Positions 24,090 to 33,251 of a stretch of DNA of 43,419 bases are shown here, in pieces. The first letter of the stretch is position 1. Every line of letters begins with the position of its first letter. The stretch is from Arthrobacter sp. GTDB lineage: Bacteria; Actinomycetota; Actinomycetes; Actinomycetales; Micrococcaceae. Below the pieces are notes generated by a model, which was not told where the DNA came from, made no database searches, and saw nothing but the letters and a program-made list of their open reading frames with translations. Where the stretch lies: positions 9,281 to 52,699 of the forward strand of contig NZ_JAUNVV010000015.1 of NCBI RefSeq assembly GCF_030540645.1, in the 5' to 3' direction. The position numbers and the translations under genes are program-made.

Positions 24090-25058
24090 GTGACAGCGCA
24101 AAGAACCGAGTCCGGCAGCAGCGTCAGCGCGTCCCCTTTTGTGGAACTGGACCGCCAGACGTGGTCCCGCCTAGCCAACAAGATTGAGCAGCCTTTGGAC
24201 GAGGACGACGTCCAGCGCCTCCGCGGCTTGGGCGATCAGCTCGACATGCGCGAGATCCACGACGTTTACCTGCCGCTTTCCCGACTTCTAAATTTGTACG
24301 TCGGAGCTGCCGAACACCTCCACGACGCCACCACGACGTTCTTGGGTGAACGCGGCTCCCGCACTCCGTTTGTCATTGGCGTGGCCGGGTCGGTTGCTGT
24401 TGGCAAGTCCACCACCGCCCGCGTGCTGCGCGAGATGCTCCGCCGCTGGCCTGACACCCCCAATGTGGAACTTGTCACAACTGACGGCTTCCTCTACCCC
24501 AACGCAGAGCTGGAGCGCCGCGGCCTCATGAGCCGCAAGGGGTTCCCGGAATCTTACGACCGCCGCGCGCTCCTGCGCTTTGTCAGCGCGGTCAAGAGCG
24601 GTGCCGAAGAAGTCCGCGCCCCCATGTACTCCCACCTGACCTACGACATCCTAACGGACAAGGAGGTGGTGGTTCGCCGCCCTGATGTGCTCATTGTGGA
24701 GGGCCTAAACGTGCTGGCCGCCGCCCGCCCCCGCAACGACGGGCGTTCAGGGCTGGCCGTCAGCGACTTCTTCGACTTTTCCATCTATGTCGATGCCAAG
24801 ACCAGCTATATCGAGCAGTGGTACGTCGAACGGTTTCGGTCACTGCGCACCAGTGCCTTCGCCGACCCGGACTCCTACTTTCGCCGCTACGCCGAACTTT
24901 CCGACTCAGAGGCAACAGCCACCGCCTCACGGATCTGGAAGAGCATCAACGAGCCGAACTTGATCCAGAACGTGCTCCCAACCCGCGGCCGTGCACAACT
25001 GGTGCTCACTAAAGAAGCCGACCACTCGATCCGGCGAATGCTGTTGAGGAAGGTCTAG
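24090..25058 (+). CDS. coaA: Pantothenate kinase, type I
   Basis: This 322-residue P-loop kinase catalyses the first, regulated step of CoA synthesis. It has Walker [61 protein letters not shown] and [10 protein letters not shown], all typical of bacterial type I CoaA. Length matches the E. coli enzyme (316). The start is GTG at 24090 and is the only start codon in the open frame before the first conserved region. Its stop overlaps the next start (TAGTG). It is divergent from glmS across a palindromic site. Confidence 0.97.
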   Translation: MTAQRTESGSSVSASPFVELDRQTWSRLANKIEQPLDEDDVQRLRGLGDQLDMREIHDVYLPLSRLLNLYVGAAEHLHDATTTFLGERGSRTPFVIGVAGSVAVGKSTTARVLREMLRRWPDTPNVELVTTDGFLYPNAELERRGLMSRKGFPESYDRRALLRFVSAVKSGAEEVRAPMYSHLTYDILTDKEVVVRRPDVLIVEGLNVLAAARPRNDGRSGLAVSDFFDFSIYVDAKTSYIEQWYVERFRSLRTSAFADPDSYFRRYAELSDSEATATASRIWKSINEPNLIQNVLPTRGRAQLVLTKEADHSIRRMLLRKV

Positions 25059-26110
25059 TGCAGGCTGCCGGTTTTCGTCAGGCCCGGCGTCCCCGCCAAA
25101 CGCGGATGGCCAAGCTGAAGCGTGAACTTTCCTGGCCGCGACCAGGTGGCATTGCCATCACATTGGCCGGTGCTGGACTTCTCGTTACCGGCGCGCTGAA
25201 TCTCCCTTCGTCAGCCGATTCACTGCTCCCATCCGCTGCGGCTGCACCCGCCACTTCCCAATCGTCGACGACGCCGGACACCGCCGCGGAGCCAGCCTCC
25301 CTTCCCCTGTCAACGGGGCCTGGTACAACGCCGTTAGCCGCATCCCAGCAGGGTGCTGAAGCGCCCTCCTTGCTCTCCGGTGCCGGTAATTCCCTTTCGC
25401 CTTTGCCGAAGGTGACCGCCACTCCACTCATCGCCGGGTCCGCGGCCGGTTCACCACTTCAAGAATTATTCGCCTCAGGAATCGCCCTTCCCATGGAGAA
25501 AGCCCTATGGGACACCAACAGTGCAGCCAGCCCGCTGGTCCTGGTCAATAAACGCCACTCACTCGTTCCGCAGCAGTACGTTCCAACGGATCTGGTAGCC
25601 CCTGGAGTCCTCACCGGTTCGACGGAACCTCCCTTGCTTCGCGCTGAGGCCGCAGCAGCCGCGGAACGCATGTTTGCTGCCGCAGCAAGCGAAGGCATCA
25701 ACATCACCATCAAAAGCAGCTACCGCTCATACGACACACAGGTCTCTGTCTACGACGGCTATGTATCTGCCAAGGGAGTGGCTGCAGCAGACTCCACTTC
25801 TGCCCGGCCAGGCTTCTCCGAACATCAGACCGGATTGGCCATGGATATTGGTGATGCCAACGCGGGAACGGCTTGCGACTTTGCCTCCTGTTTTGCCTCT
25901 ACAGGTGCGGCACTGTGGGTAGCCGCGCATGGGGCCGACTACGGTTTCGTGGTCCGCTACGTCCCCGGTGAAGAATCGGTTACCGGATATCTGGCGGAGC
26001 CTTGGCACTTACGCTATTTGGGTGTCTCCGTGGGCCAGGACATGAAGGTGCGGGGAATTCACAGTTACGAGAATTACTCAGGTCTGCCCGCAGCACCCGA
26101 TTACAAGTAG
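25058..26110 (+). CDS. D-alanyl-D-alanine carboxypeptidase, VanY type (peptidase M15B)
   Basis: This 350-residue protein has an N-terminal Arg/Lys-rich segment and one transmembrane or signal helix (about residues 32-52, IAITLAGAGLLVTGAL). A Ser/Ala/Pro-rich linker precedes a C-terminal zinc peptidase domain with SSYRSYDTQVSVY, the SEHQTGLAMDIGD zinc motif (SxHxxGxAxD) and the final EPWHLRYLG. Such enzymes trim the terminal D-Ala from peptidoglycan stem peptides outside the membrane. The GTG start at 25058 overlaps the coaA stop by one base and is preceded by GAGGAAGG with 4-nt spacing, so the two are coupled. Whether it confers glycopeptide tolerance cannot be told; housekeeping trimming is more likely, as no other van genes are here. 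Confidence 0.9.
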   Translation: MQAAGFRQARRPRQTRMAKLKRELSWPRPGGIAITLAGAGLLVTGALNLPSSADSLLPSAAAAPATSQSSTTPDTAAEPASLPLSTGPGTTPLAASQQGAEAPSLLSGAGNSLSPLPKVTATPLIAGSAAGSPLQELFASGIALPMEKALWDTNSAASPLVLVNKRHSLVPQQYVPTDLVAPGVLTGSTEPPLLRAEAAAAAERMFAAAASEGINITIKSSYRSYDTQVSVYDGYVSAKGVAAADSTSARPGFSEHQTGLAMDIGDANAGTACDFASCFASTGAALWVAAHGADYGFVVRYVPGEESVTGYLAEPWHLRYLGVSVGQDMKVRGIHSYENYSGLPAAPDYK

Positions 26111-26175
26111 ACAGCCGGAAGCAAATATTTTCACAGCTGCCTGTTATATTCCACCGAATGGGGTATTTTAGTTGC

Positions 26176-26583
26176 ATGCTAAAGGGATTTAAAGATTTCA
26201 TAATGAAGGGCAACGTCGTAGACCTTGCCGTGGCCGTCGTTATTGGTGCAGCTTTTGGTGCCGTCGTAAACTCGCTGGTGGAAAACATCATCATGCCGCT
26301 CATCGCGGCATTGGTGGGTTCCCCCAACTTCGACAGCTTTGCGGTTCTGTCAATCAATGGCGTTGACGTCAAGTTCGGTGTGTTCCTCACCGTGCTGGTC
26401 AACTTCATCATTGTCGCCGCAGCCATCTACTTCATCGTGGTGGTGCCCATGAACCACATGATTGCACGCCGCAATGCAAAGCTGGGGATCAAGGATGAGG
26501 AGCCTGCGGTTGACCCGCAGATTGAACTGCTCACCGAAATCCGCAATGCGCTGACCACCACCAACCGCGGTGGCCAGCTGTAA
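26176..26583 (+). CDS. mscL: Large-conductance mechanosensitive channel MscL
   Basis: This 135-residue inner-membrane channel opens under membrane tension during hypo-osmotic shock. It begins MLKGFKDFIMKGNVVDLAVA, the conserved N-terminal helix and first transmembrane segment; TM2 is VFLTVLVNFIIVAAAIYFIVV near residues 65-90, and a C-terminal charged helix ends in a region with PQIELLTEIRNAL. The ATG at 26176 is chosen by comparison with the family; upstream ATGs in the frame add residues not seen in MscL. A TATATT box lies about 25 nt upstream. A strong terminator follows, so it is probably monocistronic. Confidence 0.97.
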   Translation: MLKGFKDFIMKGNVVDLAVAVVIGAAFGAVVNSLVENIIMPLIAALVGSPNFDSFAVLSINGVDVKFGVFLTVLVNFIIVAAAIYFIVVVPMNHMIARRNAKLGIKDEEPAVDPQIELLTEIRNALTTTNRGGQL

Positions 26584-26601
26584 CTGTCCACCATAAACAA
26601 C

Positions 26602-26639
26602 TGAGGCGGCAACCCACCCGGGTTGCCGCCTCACCTTTT
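26602..26639. terminator. Bidirectional terminator between mscL and glmM
   Basis: TGAGGCGGCAACCC and GGGTTGCCGCCTCA form a perfect 14-bp stem with a 4-nt loop, followed by CCTTTT on the plus strand. It lies 18 nt after mscL and 10 nt from the convergent glmM stop. Confidence 0.9.
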
Positions 26640-26648
26640 AAGTATCTG

Positions 26649-27995
26649 TTAGAGCGTCAGCTCTGCCCTGACCACTGCCACCAGGTCATTGCAAATTCGT
26701 TCCGCAGTCTCAACATCCGCGGCTTCCACCATCACTCGCACCAATGCTTCCGTGCCTGAAGGGCGTAGAAGAACTCGACCGGTGTCACCCAGTTCAGCTT
26801 CTGCCTTGGCCACTGCCGCGTTGATGGCCGGTACGGATGAAGCCCGGCTTTTGTCGACGTTCTTGACGTTGACCATGATTTGGGGCAGCTTGGTCATGGC
26901 CCCGGCCAGTTCCTTGAGCGTCTTGCCGGTTTTGGCCACCTGAGCGGCCAACTGCAGACCGGTGAGCAAGCCGTCCCCGGTCGTGGCGTACTTGGAGAAG
27001 ATCACGTGCCCTGATTGTTCCCCGCCCAGCGTATAGTCCCCGCGGCGCATTTCCTCGAGTACGTAGCGGTCCCCCACACCGGTTTCACGGATGGTGATCC
27101 CTGCGTTGCGCAAGGCTATCTTCAATCCAAGGTTGCTCATGACAGTGGCGACAAGAACATCGTCTTTGAGCTCCCCGGCGGCCTTCTGCGCAAGAGCGAG
27201 GACGGCCATTATCTGGTCACCGTCAATGACGGTGCCTTCATGATCCACGGCCAGGCAGCGGTCTGCGTCGCCGTCGTGGGCGATTCCCAAGTCCGAACCC
27301 GTGGCCAGCACGGTTTCCTGCAACAGTTCCAGGTGGGTGGAGCCCACACCGTCATTGATGTTCAACCCGTCCGGATTTGCGCCAATGACAGTTATTTGGG
27401 CGCCCGCGTTGGTAAAGACCTGCGGGGAACATCCACTGGCCGCACCATGGGCGCAGTCCAGGACAATCTTCAGGCCGTCAAGACGGTGCGGCAAGGTGCC
27501 CAGCAGGTGAAGAACATAGCGGTCCTCCGCGTCGGAGAAGCGCTGGATGCGGCCCACGTCCACGCCGGTAGGCCTGAACGCGCTGTGTTCCAGCTGAGAT
27601 TCGATGGCGTCCTCAACATCGTCCGGCAGTTTAGTTCCGCCGCGTGCAAAGAACTTGATGCCGTTGTCGGGAGCAGGGTTGTGTGACGCGGAGATCATGA
27701 CGCCAAAGTCTGCGCCCAGATCTGCGATGAGGAATGCGGCTGCAGGTGTAGGCAGTACCCCGGCATCGTATACGTCAACGCCGGCACTAGCCAAGCCAGC
27801 TTCCACGGCAGCTGCAATGAACTCACCGCTGGCCCGCGGATCACGGGCAATCACGGCGCGTGGCCGTTTTCCCTCGCTCATCTGCTGATGACCCAATACC
27901 ACCGCAGCAGCTTGGGCCAGTGAGAGAGCCAATTCAGCCGTTAGCAGGCCATTGGCCAAACCCCGGACACCGTCTGTTCCAAATAATCTTGACAT
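26649..27995 (-). CDS. glmM: Phosphoglucosamine mutase
   Basis: This 448-residue enzyme interconverts glucosamine-6-phosphate and glucosamine-1-phosphate on the way to UDP-GlcNAc. The start [15 protein letters not shown] is canonical; the open frame extends 28 codons upstream without family similarity. The phosphoserine is Ser104 in [12 protein letters not shown]; the metal loop DGDADRC and the sugar loop GGEQSGH are intact, as is the phosphate loop [14 protein letters not shown] directly precedes the ATG. It follows the rpsI terminator on the same strand and acts downstream of GlmS; the MshA donor UDP-GlcNAc depends on it. Confidence 0.97.
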   Translation of the reverse strand: MSRLFGTDGVRGLANGLLTAELALSLAQAAAVVLGHQQMSEGKRPRAVIARDPRASGEFIAAAVEAGLASAGVDVYDAGVLPTPAAAFLIADLGADFGVMISASHNPAPDNGIKFFARGGTKLPDDVEDAIESQLEHSAFRPTGVDVGRIQRFSDAEDRYVLHLLGTLPHRLDGLKIVLDCAHGAASGCSPQVFTNAGAQITVIGANPDGLNINDGVGSTHLELLQETVLATGSDLGIAHDGDADRCLAVDHEGTVIDGDQIMAVLALAQKAAGELKDDVLVATVMSNLGLKIALRNAGITIRETGVGDRYVLEEMRRGDYTLGGEQSGHVIFSKYATTGDGLLTGLQLAAQVAKTGKTLKELAGAMTKLPQIMVNVKNVDKSRASSVPAINAAVAKAEAELGDTGRVLLRPSGTEALVRVMVEAADVETAERICNDLVAVVRAELTL

Positions 27996-28146
27996 CCCCT
28001 TTAGTCTAAATGATGGAACTGCGAATACTGGCTTCCACCCGATGCACCGCACCCCGACTTTGGCGCCTCTCCGCTTCAATACTCACGAAACCGCGTACAG
28101 TCCGCGTGCCTGCGCGGGCCTGTGGCGAAATAGCGTGTGTGGAGCC

Positions 28147-28232
28147 AAGCGCTAATTTCAGCACCGGGACCCAAAAAATCCCCGGTCGCTGTGCGACCGG
28201 GGATTTTTGTGGGAGCGCTGAAATTAGCGCTT
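28147..28232. repeat. Nested inverted repeat (16-bp outer arms) spanning the rpsI 3' end
   Basis: AAGCGCTAATTTCAGC at 28147-28162 is the exact reverse complement of 28217-28232, which contains the last codons and stop of rpsI. Inside lies the perfect rpsI terminator hairpin. The whole could form a large cruciform. Confidence 0.8.
28174..28208. terminator. rpsI terminator hairpin
   Basis: AAAAATCCCCGGTCGC and GCGACCGGGGATTTTT form a perfect 16-bp stem with a TGT loop, giving an A/U-flanked GC stem and a T-run in either direction. It ends the rplM-rpsI transcript 16 nt after the rpsI stop. Confidence 0.93.
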
Positions 28233-28739
28233 CGAGTACTGCGAAGCCTTACGAGCCTTCTTGAGACCAGCCTTCTTACGCTCGATGACACGAGCGTCAC
28301 GAGTCAGGAAGCCTGCCTTCTTCAAGATGGCGCGGTTGTTCTCAACGTCGATTTCGTTCAATGAACGAGCAACGCCGAGACGCAATGCACCAGCCTGGCC
28401 GGAGGGGCCACCACCGTGGATGCGGGCCCAAACGTCGTAGGCACCTTCCAAGTCGAGGAGGCGGAACGGATCGTTCACTTCCTGCTGGTGCAATTTGTTC
28501 GGGAAGTAGTTGGACAGCTCGCGGCCGTTGACAACCCACTTGCCGGTGCCGGGTACGACGCGGACGCGGGCGATTGCCTGCTTGCGACGGCCAACAGCAG
28601 CGCCTGAGACGGTCAGTGCCGGGCGTTCCTTCTTGGGGGCTGCATCGGATGCAGCTGAGCTTTCGCTCGTGTAGCTGGTCAAAACTTCTTCCTCGGCCAC
28701 AACGGCCTCGGTGTTCAGCTCTTCAGTGTTCTGAGCCAC
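28224..28739 (-). CDS. rpsI: 30S ribosomal protein S9
   Basis: This S9 of 171 residues binds 16S rRNA in the head, its C-terminal tail reaching the P-site t[44 protein letters not shown] and the C-terminal [12 protein letters not shown] are diagnostic. The start is GTG at 28739 with GGAG 4 nt upstream. It carries an acidic N-terminal extension of about 40 residues ([15 protein letters not shown]) absent from E. coli S9 (130 aa) but common in actinobacteria. It follows rplM by 37 nt as usual. Confidence 0.97.
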   Translation of the reverse strand: MAQNTEELNTEAVVAEEEVLTSYTSESSAASDAAPKKERPALTVSGAAVGRRKQAIARVRVVPGTGKWVVNGRELSNYFPNKLHQQEVNDPFRLLDLEGAYDVWARIHGGGPSGQAGALRLGVARSLNEIDVENNRAILKKAGFLTRDARVIERKKAGLKKARKASQYSKR

Positions 28740-28776
28740 GATTCTCCTTGGTAAATGATTTAGGTGGTGGCCAGGA

Positions 28777-29220
28777 CTACTGGGCGACCTGGGTGATTTC
28801 GAAAGTCTGGGGCTGCTGTGCACCATGGGGGTGCTCTGCGCCGCGGTAGACCTTCAGCTTGCTGATCTGGGAATTACCAAGCTTGGTCTTGGGGAGCATG
28901 CCGGCGACGGCCTTCTCCACTGCACGAACCGGGTTCTTCTCCAACAGTTCTGCATAGTTCACGCTGGACAGACCGCCCGGGAAACCCGAGTGGCGGTATG
29001 CGCGCTTCTGCTCGAGCTTGGCGCCGGTGAGGGCGACCTTCTCGGCGTTGATGATGATGACGAAATCGCCCATGTCCATATGGGGAGCGAAGGTCGGCTT
29101 GTGCTTTCCACGCAGCAGTGTTGCGGTCTGGCTGGCAAGACGGCCCAAGACTACGTCGTTGGCATCAATGATGTGCCACTGACGGGTGATATCGCCGGGC
29201 TTCGGGGTATACGTACGCAC
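28777..29220 (-). CDS. rplM: 50S ribosomal protein L13
   Basis: This 147-residue protein is an early-assembly 50S protein. It has the N-terminal [38 protein letters not shown], and [18 protein letters not shown]. The GTG at 29220 gives the normal family length; a further GTG at 29271 would add 17 residues, but it has no support. AAGG lies 8 nt before the chosen start. The rplM-rpsI pair is conserved in bacteria. A leader of about 200 nt contains a stem-loop at 29342-29384. Confidence 0.97.
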   Translation of the reverse strand: MRTYTPKPGDITRQWHIIDANDVVLGRLASQTATLLRGKHKPTFAPHMDMGDFVIIINAEKVALTGAKLEQKRAYRHSGFPGGLSSVNYAELLEKNPVRAVEKAVAGMLPKTKLGNSQISKLKVYRGAEHPHGAQQPQTFEITQVAQ

Positions 29221-29341
29221 GGTTTTTGCCTTCGTTTCTTGTTCTTTGGTGGTGTCACAGATGGTTGACACCTGCTATCTATGCGTTTACCGGAACAGAG
29301 GTGAGGGCTCCAACACCAGTCATCCTTACACTTCCCGATAA

Positions 29342-29384
29342 CGCCCATTCAGTGGTAGTCCTGCAACCGGACCTGCAATGGGCG
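29342..29384 (-). promoter_or_regulatory. Stem-loop in the rplM leader
   Basis: CGCCCATT and AATGGGCG make an 8-bp closing stem around a 27-nt region that contains a further small inverted repeat (AGTCC/GGACCT-like). It lies within the mRNA leader between the predicted promoter and rplM; L13 autoregulation through its leader is known in some bacteria, so this is a candidate site. Confidence 0.4.
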
Positions 29385-29420
29385 CGTGGCACCGGGATAG
29401 GACACGCACAACGACTACCA

Positions 29421-29450
29421 ACAATAGCGTTAATATGCACCTCCGGTCAA
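29421..29450 (-). promoter_or_regulatory. rplM-rpsI promoter
   Basis: On the minus strand TTGACC (29450-29445) and TATTGT (29426-29421) are separated by 18 nt, a good sigma-70-type match. The -35 box overlaps the stop codon of truA, so rplM is transcribed independently of truA read-through. The predicted mRNA leader is about 195 nt. Confidence 0.7.
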
Positions 29451-30355
29451 AATGGGGTGCCGGAATGCTCTGCATGAGTCCTGCGCGCTCTGGTGAGTGT
29501 GGCTCGCTCGCCAAGTTCTGCCTCATCAGGGTAGCTGACTTCCTCGAAAACCAGCGGATGCGCCCCCGCCAACACTGATTTCGCGTCCCTTATCCCTGCC
29601 AACTGACGCTCGCGCATCCAATGCGGACCTTCCACGCCCCGCCCAACACGCAGCGCAGCGCCGGTCAGAGCACGCACCATGTTGTGGCAGAACGCGTCGG
29701 CTTGGATATTGATATTAATCACACCATCAGCCTGCCGTGTGAAGTCGAAATGTTGCAGCGTGCGGATGGTCGTGGAGCCTTCTCGTGGTTTGGCAAAAGC
29801 CTTGAAGTCACCCAGCCCGATCAGCTCCGCCGCACCGGCGTTCATCAGGTCCACGTCAAGATCGTGGTTGAACCAGAGCGTTTGTGCACGCTGCAATGGA
29901 TCACGGGCAGTGGAACCGTCCGCGATCCGGTAGCTGTATCGCCGCCACAGCGCCGAGAACCGGGCATCGAAACCCGGTGCCGCGGCCTCCACTGCAAGGA
30001 CCTGTACGGCACCTGTCAGGTTCCCCAGGACCCTTCCCAGCGCCCCGTTGATGCGGCGTTGCAGAGCGAGGGAAGGCTCGACGTCGTGTCCCCGGTTCAG
30101 GGAGTCCCATTCCTCCTGCTTGAGGTCAAGATGGGCAACTTGTCCGCGGGCGTGCACACCGGCGTCGGTGCGCCCGGCCACAGTCAGCCGGACTGGTCGC
30201 CGCAGGATCATCGCCAGCGCCTCTTCCAATGCTCCCTGAACGGTCACCAGCCCAGGCTGCACGGCCCACCCGCTGAACGGTCCACCGTCGTACGCAATGT
30301 CCAGCCGGACCCGTACAAGGCCTAGTTCTTCCGGAGAAGGATGGGGATTTTGCAT
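29447..30355 (-). CDS. truA: tRNA pseudouridine(38-40) synthase TruA
   Basis: This 302-residue enzyme forms pseudouridine at tRNA positions 38-40. It has RLDIAYDGGPFSGWAVQPG, VAGRTDAGVHARGQVAH with the catalytic aspartate, RRYSYRI, and DAFCHNMVRALTGAALRVG near the C-terminus. Length is slightly longer than E. coli TruA (270). The ATG at 30355 opens the frame. It follows rplQ, as commonly found, but a hairpin at 30426-30460 lies between them. The stop overlaps the -35 box of the rplM promoter. Confidence 0.96.
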   Translation of the reverse strand: MQNPHPSPEELGLVRVRLDIAYDGGPFSGWAVQPGLVTVQGALEEALAMILRRPVRLTVAGRTDAGVHARGQVAHLDLKQEEWDSLNRGHDVEPSLALQRRINGALGRVLGNLTGAVQVLAVEAAAPGFDARFSALWRRYSYRIADGSTARDPLQRAQTLWFNHDLDVDLMNAGAAELIGLGDFKAFAKPREGSTTIRTLQHFDFTRQADGVININIQADAFCHNMVRALTGAALRVGRGVEGPHWMRERQLAGIRDAKSVLAGAHPLVFEEVSYPDEAELGERATLTRARRTHAEHSGTPF

Positions 30356-30425
30356 GAACCAATTCTACCGACGCACCGGCGTAGTTCCGAAAGCCGCTGC
30401 TCCCCTGCAGGACAGCCCAGTGCAG

Positions 30426-30460
30426 AAGGACCCGCCACCCCAACGGGATGACGGGTCCTT
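30426..30460. terminator. Stem-loop after rplQ
   Basis: AAGGACCCG and CGGGTCCTT pair over 9 bp, with an inner CATCCC/GGGGTG helix. On the minus strand it lies about 30 nt after the rplQ stop; there is no long T-run, so termination may be partial and some read-through into truA is possible. Confidence 0.6.
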
Positions 30461-30490
30461 CCTGGCAAAACTCAAGCCATGGCTTGGGCC

Positions 30491-31006
30491 TTACTTGGAT
30501 TCTTCGGCAGCTGCCTCTTCAACCTCGGCGGGGGCTTCCTCAGCCACAACCTCGGTCTCGACAACTTCTTCGACCGGTACTTCTTCAACCGGAGCAGCCT
30601 TGGCGGCGGCAGCGGTTGCTTCCTTCACGACGGCCTGCTTGGCGCTGACCGGTTCCAGAACGAGCTCGATGACGGCCATGGGGGCGTTGTCGCCCTTGCG
30701 GTTGCCGATCTTGGTTATGCGGGTGTAGCCGCCTTCGCGGTTCTCCACAGCCTTGGCGATGTCGGTGAACAGCTCGTGGACAATGCCCTTGTCGCTGATC
30801 AGGCCGAGAACGCGGCGGCGTGATGAGAGGTCTCCACGCTTGGCGAAAGTTACCAGTCGCTCTGCGTAGGGGCTCAGGCGCTTTGCCTTGGTCAAGGTGG
30901 TGGTGATCCGCTTGTGCTCAAACAGAGCGGCGGACAAGTTCGCGAGCATCAAGCGCTCGTGAGCCGCTCCGCCTCCAAGGCGGGGACCCTTAGCGGGTGT
31001 AGGCAT
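30491..31006 (-). CDS. rplQ: 50S ribosomal protein L17
   Basis: This L17 of about 171 residues opens [24 protein letters not shown] and has [19 protein letters not shown]. The start at 31006 is supported by AGGAG at the right distance; the frame extends 5 codons further. About 50 C-terminal residues form an acidic Ala/Glu/Val tail ([18 protein letters not shown]), longer than E. coli L17 (127 aa) and probably disordered. It is the last ribosomal gene of the alpha operon here. Confidence 0.97.
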   Translation of the reverse strand: MPTPAKGPRLGGGAAHERLMLANLSAALFEHKRITTTLTKAKRLSPYAERLVTFAKRGDLSSRRRVLGLISDKGIVHELFTDIAKAVENREGGYTRITKIGNRKGDNAPMAVIELVLEPVSAKQAVVKEATAAAAKAAPVEEVPVEEVVETEVVAEEAPAEVEEAAAEESK

Positions 31007-31026
31007 GGTGTTTCTCCTCAAGTGAC

Positions 31027-31070
31027 AGCCGAACCGGAAAGAACACGTCTAAGTGTTCTCCCGGACGGCT
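31027..31070 (-). promoter_or_regulatory. Intercistronic hairpin between rpoA and rplQ
   Basis: AGCCG, CCGG and AGAACAC on one side pair in order with GTGTTCT, CCGG and CGGCT on the other, giving 16 bp with small interior loops in the 69-nt spacer. It may attenuate or stabilise the mRNA between the two genes. Confidence 0.55.
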
Positions 31071-31090
31071 AGAAAATTAGTTGTTCGACT

Positions 31091-32101
31091 TTAGAGCTCG
31101 TCGTCGCCGTAAGCGTCGTCGTTCTCATCAAGGGCTGCGGCATGGGCGGCCAGATCAAATCCTGGAGGGGAATCCTTCAGTGACAGACCGAGCTCAACCA
31201 GCTTTGCCTTTACCTCGTCGATGGACTTCGCACCAAAGTTGCGGATATCCATCAGGTCAGCCTCGGAGCGAGCAACGAGTTCACCCACAGAGTGGATGCC
31301 CTCACGCTTGAGGCAGTTGTAGGAACGAACCGTCAGGTCCAGGTCCTCGATCGGCAATGCCATGTCTGCGGCAAGAGCGGCGTCCGTCGGTGACGGGCCA
31401 ATCTCAATGCCTTCAGCTGCGGTGTTCAACTCGCGGGCCAAACCGAACAATTCAACCAGCGTGGTGCCGGCAGAGGCAATGGCATCCCGCGGGGAGATGG
31501 CCTGCTTGGTCTCTACATCAACAATCAGCTTGTCAAAGTCGGTGCGCTGTTCAACACGGGTGGCCTCCACGCGGAAGGTCACCTTCAGAACGGGTGAGTA
31601 GATCGAGTCAACCGGAATACGGCCGATCTCCTGATCTGCGTTCTTGTTCTGAGCTGCCGAGACGTAGCCGCGACCGCGCTCAATGGTCAGTTCGAGTTCG
31701 AACTTGCCCTTCGAGTTCAGCGTGGCAATGTGCATGTCCGGGTTGTGGAATTCCACGCCGGCCGGCGGTGCAATGTCTGCAGCCGTAACGACGCCGGGAC
31801 CCTGCTTGCGCAGGTAGGCGACGACGGGCTCGTCATGCTCCGAGGACACGGAGAGTCCCTTGATGTTCAGGATGATCTCAGTGACATCTTCCTTGACACC
31901 GGGGACCGTGGTGAACTCATGCAGCACACCATCGAGGCGGATGCTGGTGACAGCAGCCCCTGGGATGGAGGACAACAGGGTCCGACGCAGGGAATTTCCC
32001 AGGGTGTATCCGAATCCGGGCTCGAGCGGTTCGATGACGAACCGTGAGCGATTTTCGGAAACTACTTCTTCAGAGAGGGTGGGGCGCTGTGCAATGAGCA
32101 C
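31091..32101 (-). CDS. rpoA: DNA-directed RNA polymerase subunit alpha
   Basis: This 336-residue alpha subunit opens [20 protein letters not shown] and has the dimerisation motif [21 protein letters not shown] in its N-terminal domain. The C-terminal DNA- and activator-binding domain has [22 protein letters not shown] and [20 protein letters not shown]. The start is GTG with AAAGGAAAA upstream. The final residues are acidic ([12 protein letters not shown]), as in other actinobacteria. It follows rpsK and precedes rplQ; rpsD is not between rpsK and rpoA here. Confidence 0.98.
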   Translation of the reverse strand: MLIAQRPTLSEEVVSENRSRFVIEPLEPGFGYTLGNSLRRTLLSSIPGAAVTSIRLDGVLHEFTTVPGVKEDVTEIILNIKGLSVSSEHDEPVVAYLRKQGPGVVTAADIAPPAGVEFHNPDMHIATLNSKGKFELELTIERGRGYVSAAQNKNADQEIGRIPVDSIYSPVLKVTFRVEATRVEQRTDFDKLIVDVETKQAISPRDAIASAGTTLVELFGLARELNTAAEGIEIGPSPTDAALAADMALPIEDLDLTVRSYNCLKREGIHSVGELVARSEADLMDIRNFGAKSIDEVKAKLVELGLSLKDSPPGFDLAAHAAALDENDDAYGDDEL

Positions 32102-32180
32102 TGGGTTTTCCTTTCAGCGAGCATCCGCTATATGACGCAACACAGGTAGTGGAAATGACGACTGACGAAAGCTGCGGGCG

Positions 32181-32219
32181 GCGCAGTTGGCCCTCACCAA
32201 AGGTGAAGGCCAACTGCGC
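32181..32219 (-). promoter_or_regulatory. 18-bp hairpin between rpsK and rpoA
   Basis: Arms 32181-32198 and 32202-32219 (GCGCAGTTGGCC as the base) pair over 18 bp with a 3-nt loop; the single mismatch on the plus strand becomes a G-U pair in the minus-strand RNA. It lies 15 nt after rpsK. It may be an attenuator or processing site setting the level of rpoA relative to ribosomal proteins. Confidence 0.65.
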
Positions 32220-32234
32220 AGCTCGTTTGTCTCG

Positions 32235-32636
32235 TTAGACGCGACGGCGCTTGGGCGGGCGGCAGCCGTTGTGGGCGCTGGGGGTGACATCCGAGATGGA
32301 GCCAACTTCAAGACCAGCAGCCTGCAGTGAACGGATAGCCGTTTCGCGGCCCGAGCCCGGACCCTTGACGAAAACGTCAACCTTGCGAAGGCCATGCTCC
32401 TGTGCGCGCTTGGCAGCGGCTTCAGCAGCCATCTGTGCAGCGTACGGAGTTGACTTGCGCGAGCCCTTGAAGCCAACTTCACCGGCGGATGCCCATGAGA
32501 TGACTGCACCGTTGGGATCCGTGATGGAAACAATGGTGTTGTTAAAGGTGCTCTTGATGTGGGCCTGGCCCAGCGCAATATTCTTTTTATCCTTGCGACG
32601 CGGCTTACGGACCGCTCCACGAGTCTTTGGGGGCAT
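32235..32636 (-). CDS. rpsK: 30S ribosomal protein S11
   Basis: This 133-residue platform protein has [62 protein letters not shown] and the C-terminal [18 protein letters not shown]. The ATG follows AGGAGAATAAA. It lies 47 nt after rpsM on the same strand in the alpha operon. Confidence 0.98.
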   Translation of the reverse strand: MPPKTRGAVRKPRRKDKKNIALGQAHIKSTFNNTIVSITDPNGAVISWASAGEVGFKGSRKSTPYAAQMAAEAAAKRAQEHGLRKVDVFVKGPGSGRETAIRSLQAAGLEVGSISDVTPSAHNGCRPPKRRRV

Positions 32637-32683
32637 TTTATTCTCCTACGAAAGTTTAATGAGGTGGCGGCACACGCTGAAAA

Positions 32684-33061
32684 TCAGCGGCCAGCCTTCT
32701 TCTTGCCTGCGACGGTACGCTTCGGGCCCTTGCGGGTGCGTGCGTTGGTCTTCGTGCGCTGGCCATGCACGGGCATGCCGCGGCGATGGCGGATACCCTG
32801 GTAGCTGCCGATTTCAACCTTGCGGCGAATATCTGCTGCTACTTCGCGTCGAAGGTCACCCTCAACCTTGTAGTTGCCCTCGATGTTGTCACGCAACTGA
32901 ACGAGTTCAGCGTCAGAAAGATCCTTTACGCGGACGTCCGGGGAGATCCCCGTGTCGGCCAGGACTTTCTTTGCACGGGTCTTGCCCACGCCGTAGATGT
33001 ATGTAAGCGCTACTTCCAACCGCTTTTCGCGGGGAAGGTCTACGCCAGCGAGACGTGCCAT
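32684..33061 (-). CDS. rpsM: 30S ribosomal protein S13
   Basis: This 125-residue head protein contacts P-site tRNA and forms intersubunit bridges. It has [49 protein letters not shown] and a Lys/Arg-rich C-terminus (KKKAGR). GGAG lies about 10 nt before the ATG. It follows rpmJ after a 190-nt spacer that is unusually long for this operon. Confidence 0.98.
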   Translation of the reverse strand: MARLAGVDLPREKRLEVALTYIYGVGKTRAKKVLADTGISPDVRVKDLSDAELVQLRDNIEGNYKVEGDLRREVAADIRRKVEIGSYQGIRHRRGMPVHGQRTKTNARTRKGPKRTVAGKKKAGR

Positions 33062-33251
33062 ATTTGGCTGCTCCTTGTGTAAACCGGAGGTCGTAGACAG
33101 TACACCCGCACATTTTTGTGTGATGCGGCCCTGGCCTCCGACCAGGGGTCCGTTGACCGGTTGCGAATTGCTCCGCCTTCGTCCAACTTGTGCTGCCTTA
33201 TTAATTTACTTACGTGAGCAATCGCCCGGGTTTTCCTCGAAGAAGAGGAAA
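33062..33251 (-). other. 190-nt rpmJ-rpsM spacer with stem-loops
   Basis: No gene is seen. On the minus strand TTCCTC/GAGGAA (6 bp) lies directly after the rpmJ stop, CCCTGG and CCAGGG (33129-33147) form a 6-bp stem, and an AT-rich AAGTAAATTAATAAGG patch breaks the GC-rich context. The spacer could hold an internal promoter or a ribosomal-protein leader for rpsM. Confidence 0.4.

Noticed and set aside
25058-26110. Vancomycin-resistance cluster
   Set aside because: VanY-type peptidase alone, without vanH, vanA or vanX or a VanRS pair, is most likely housekeeping.
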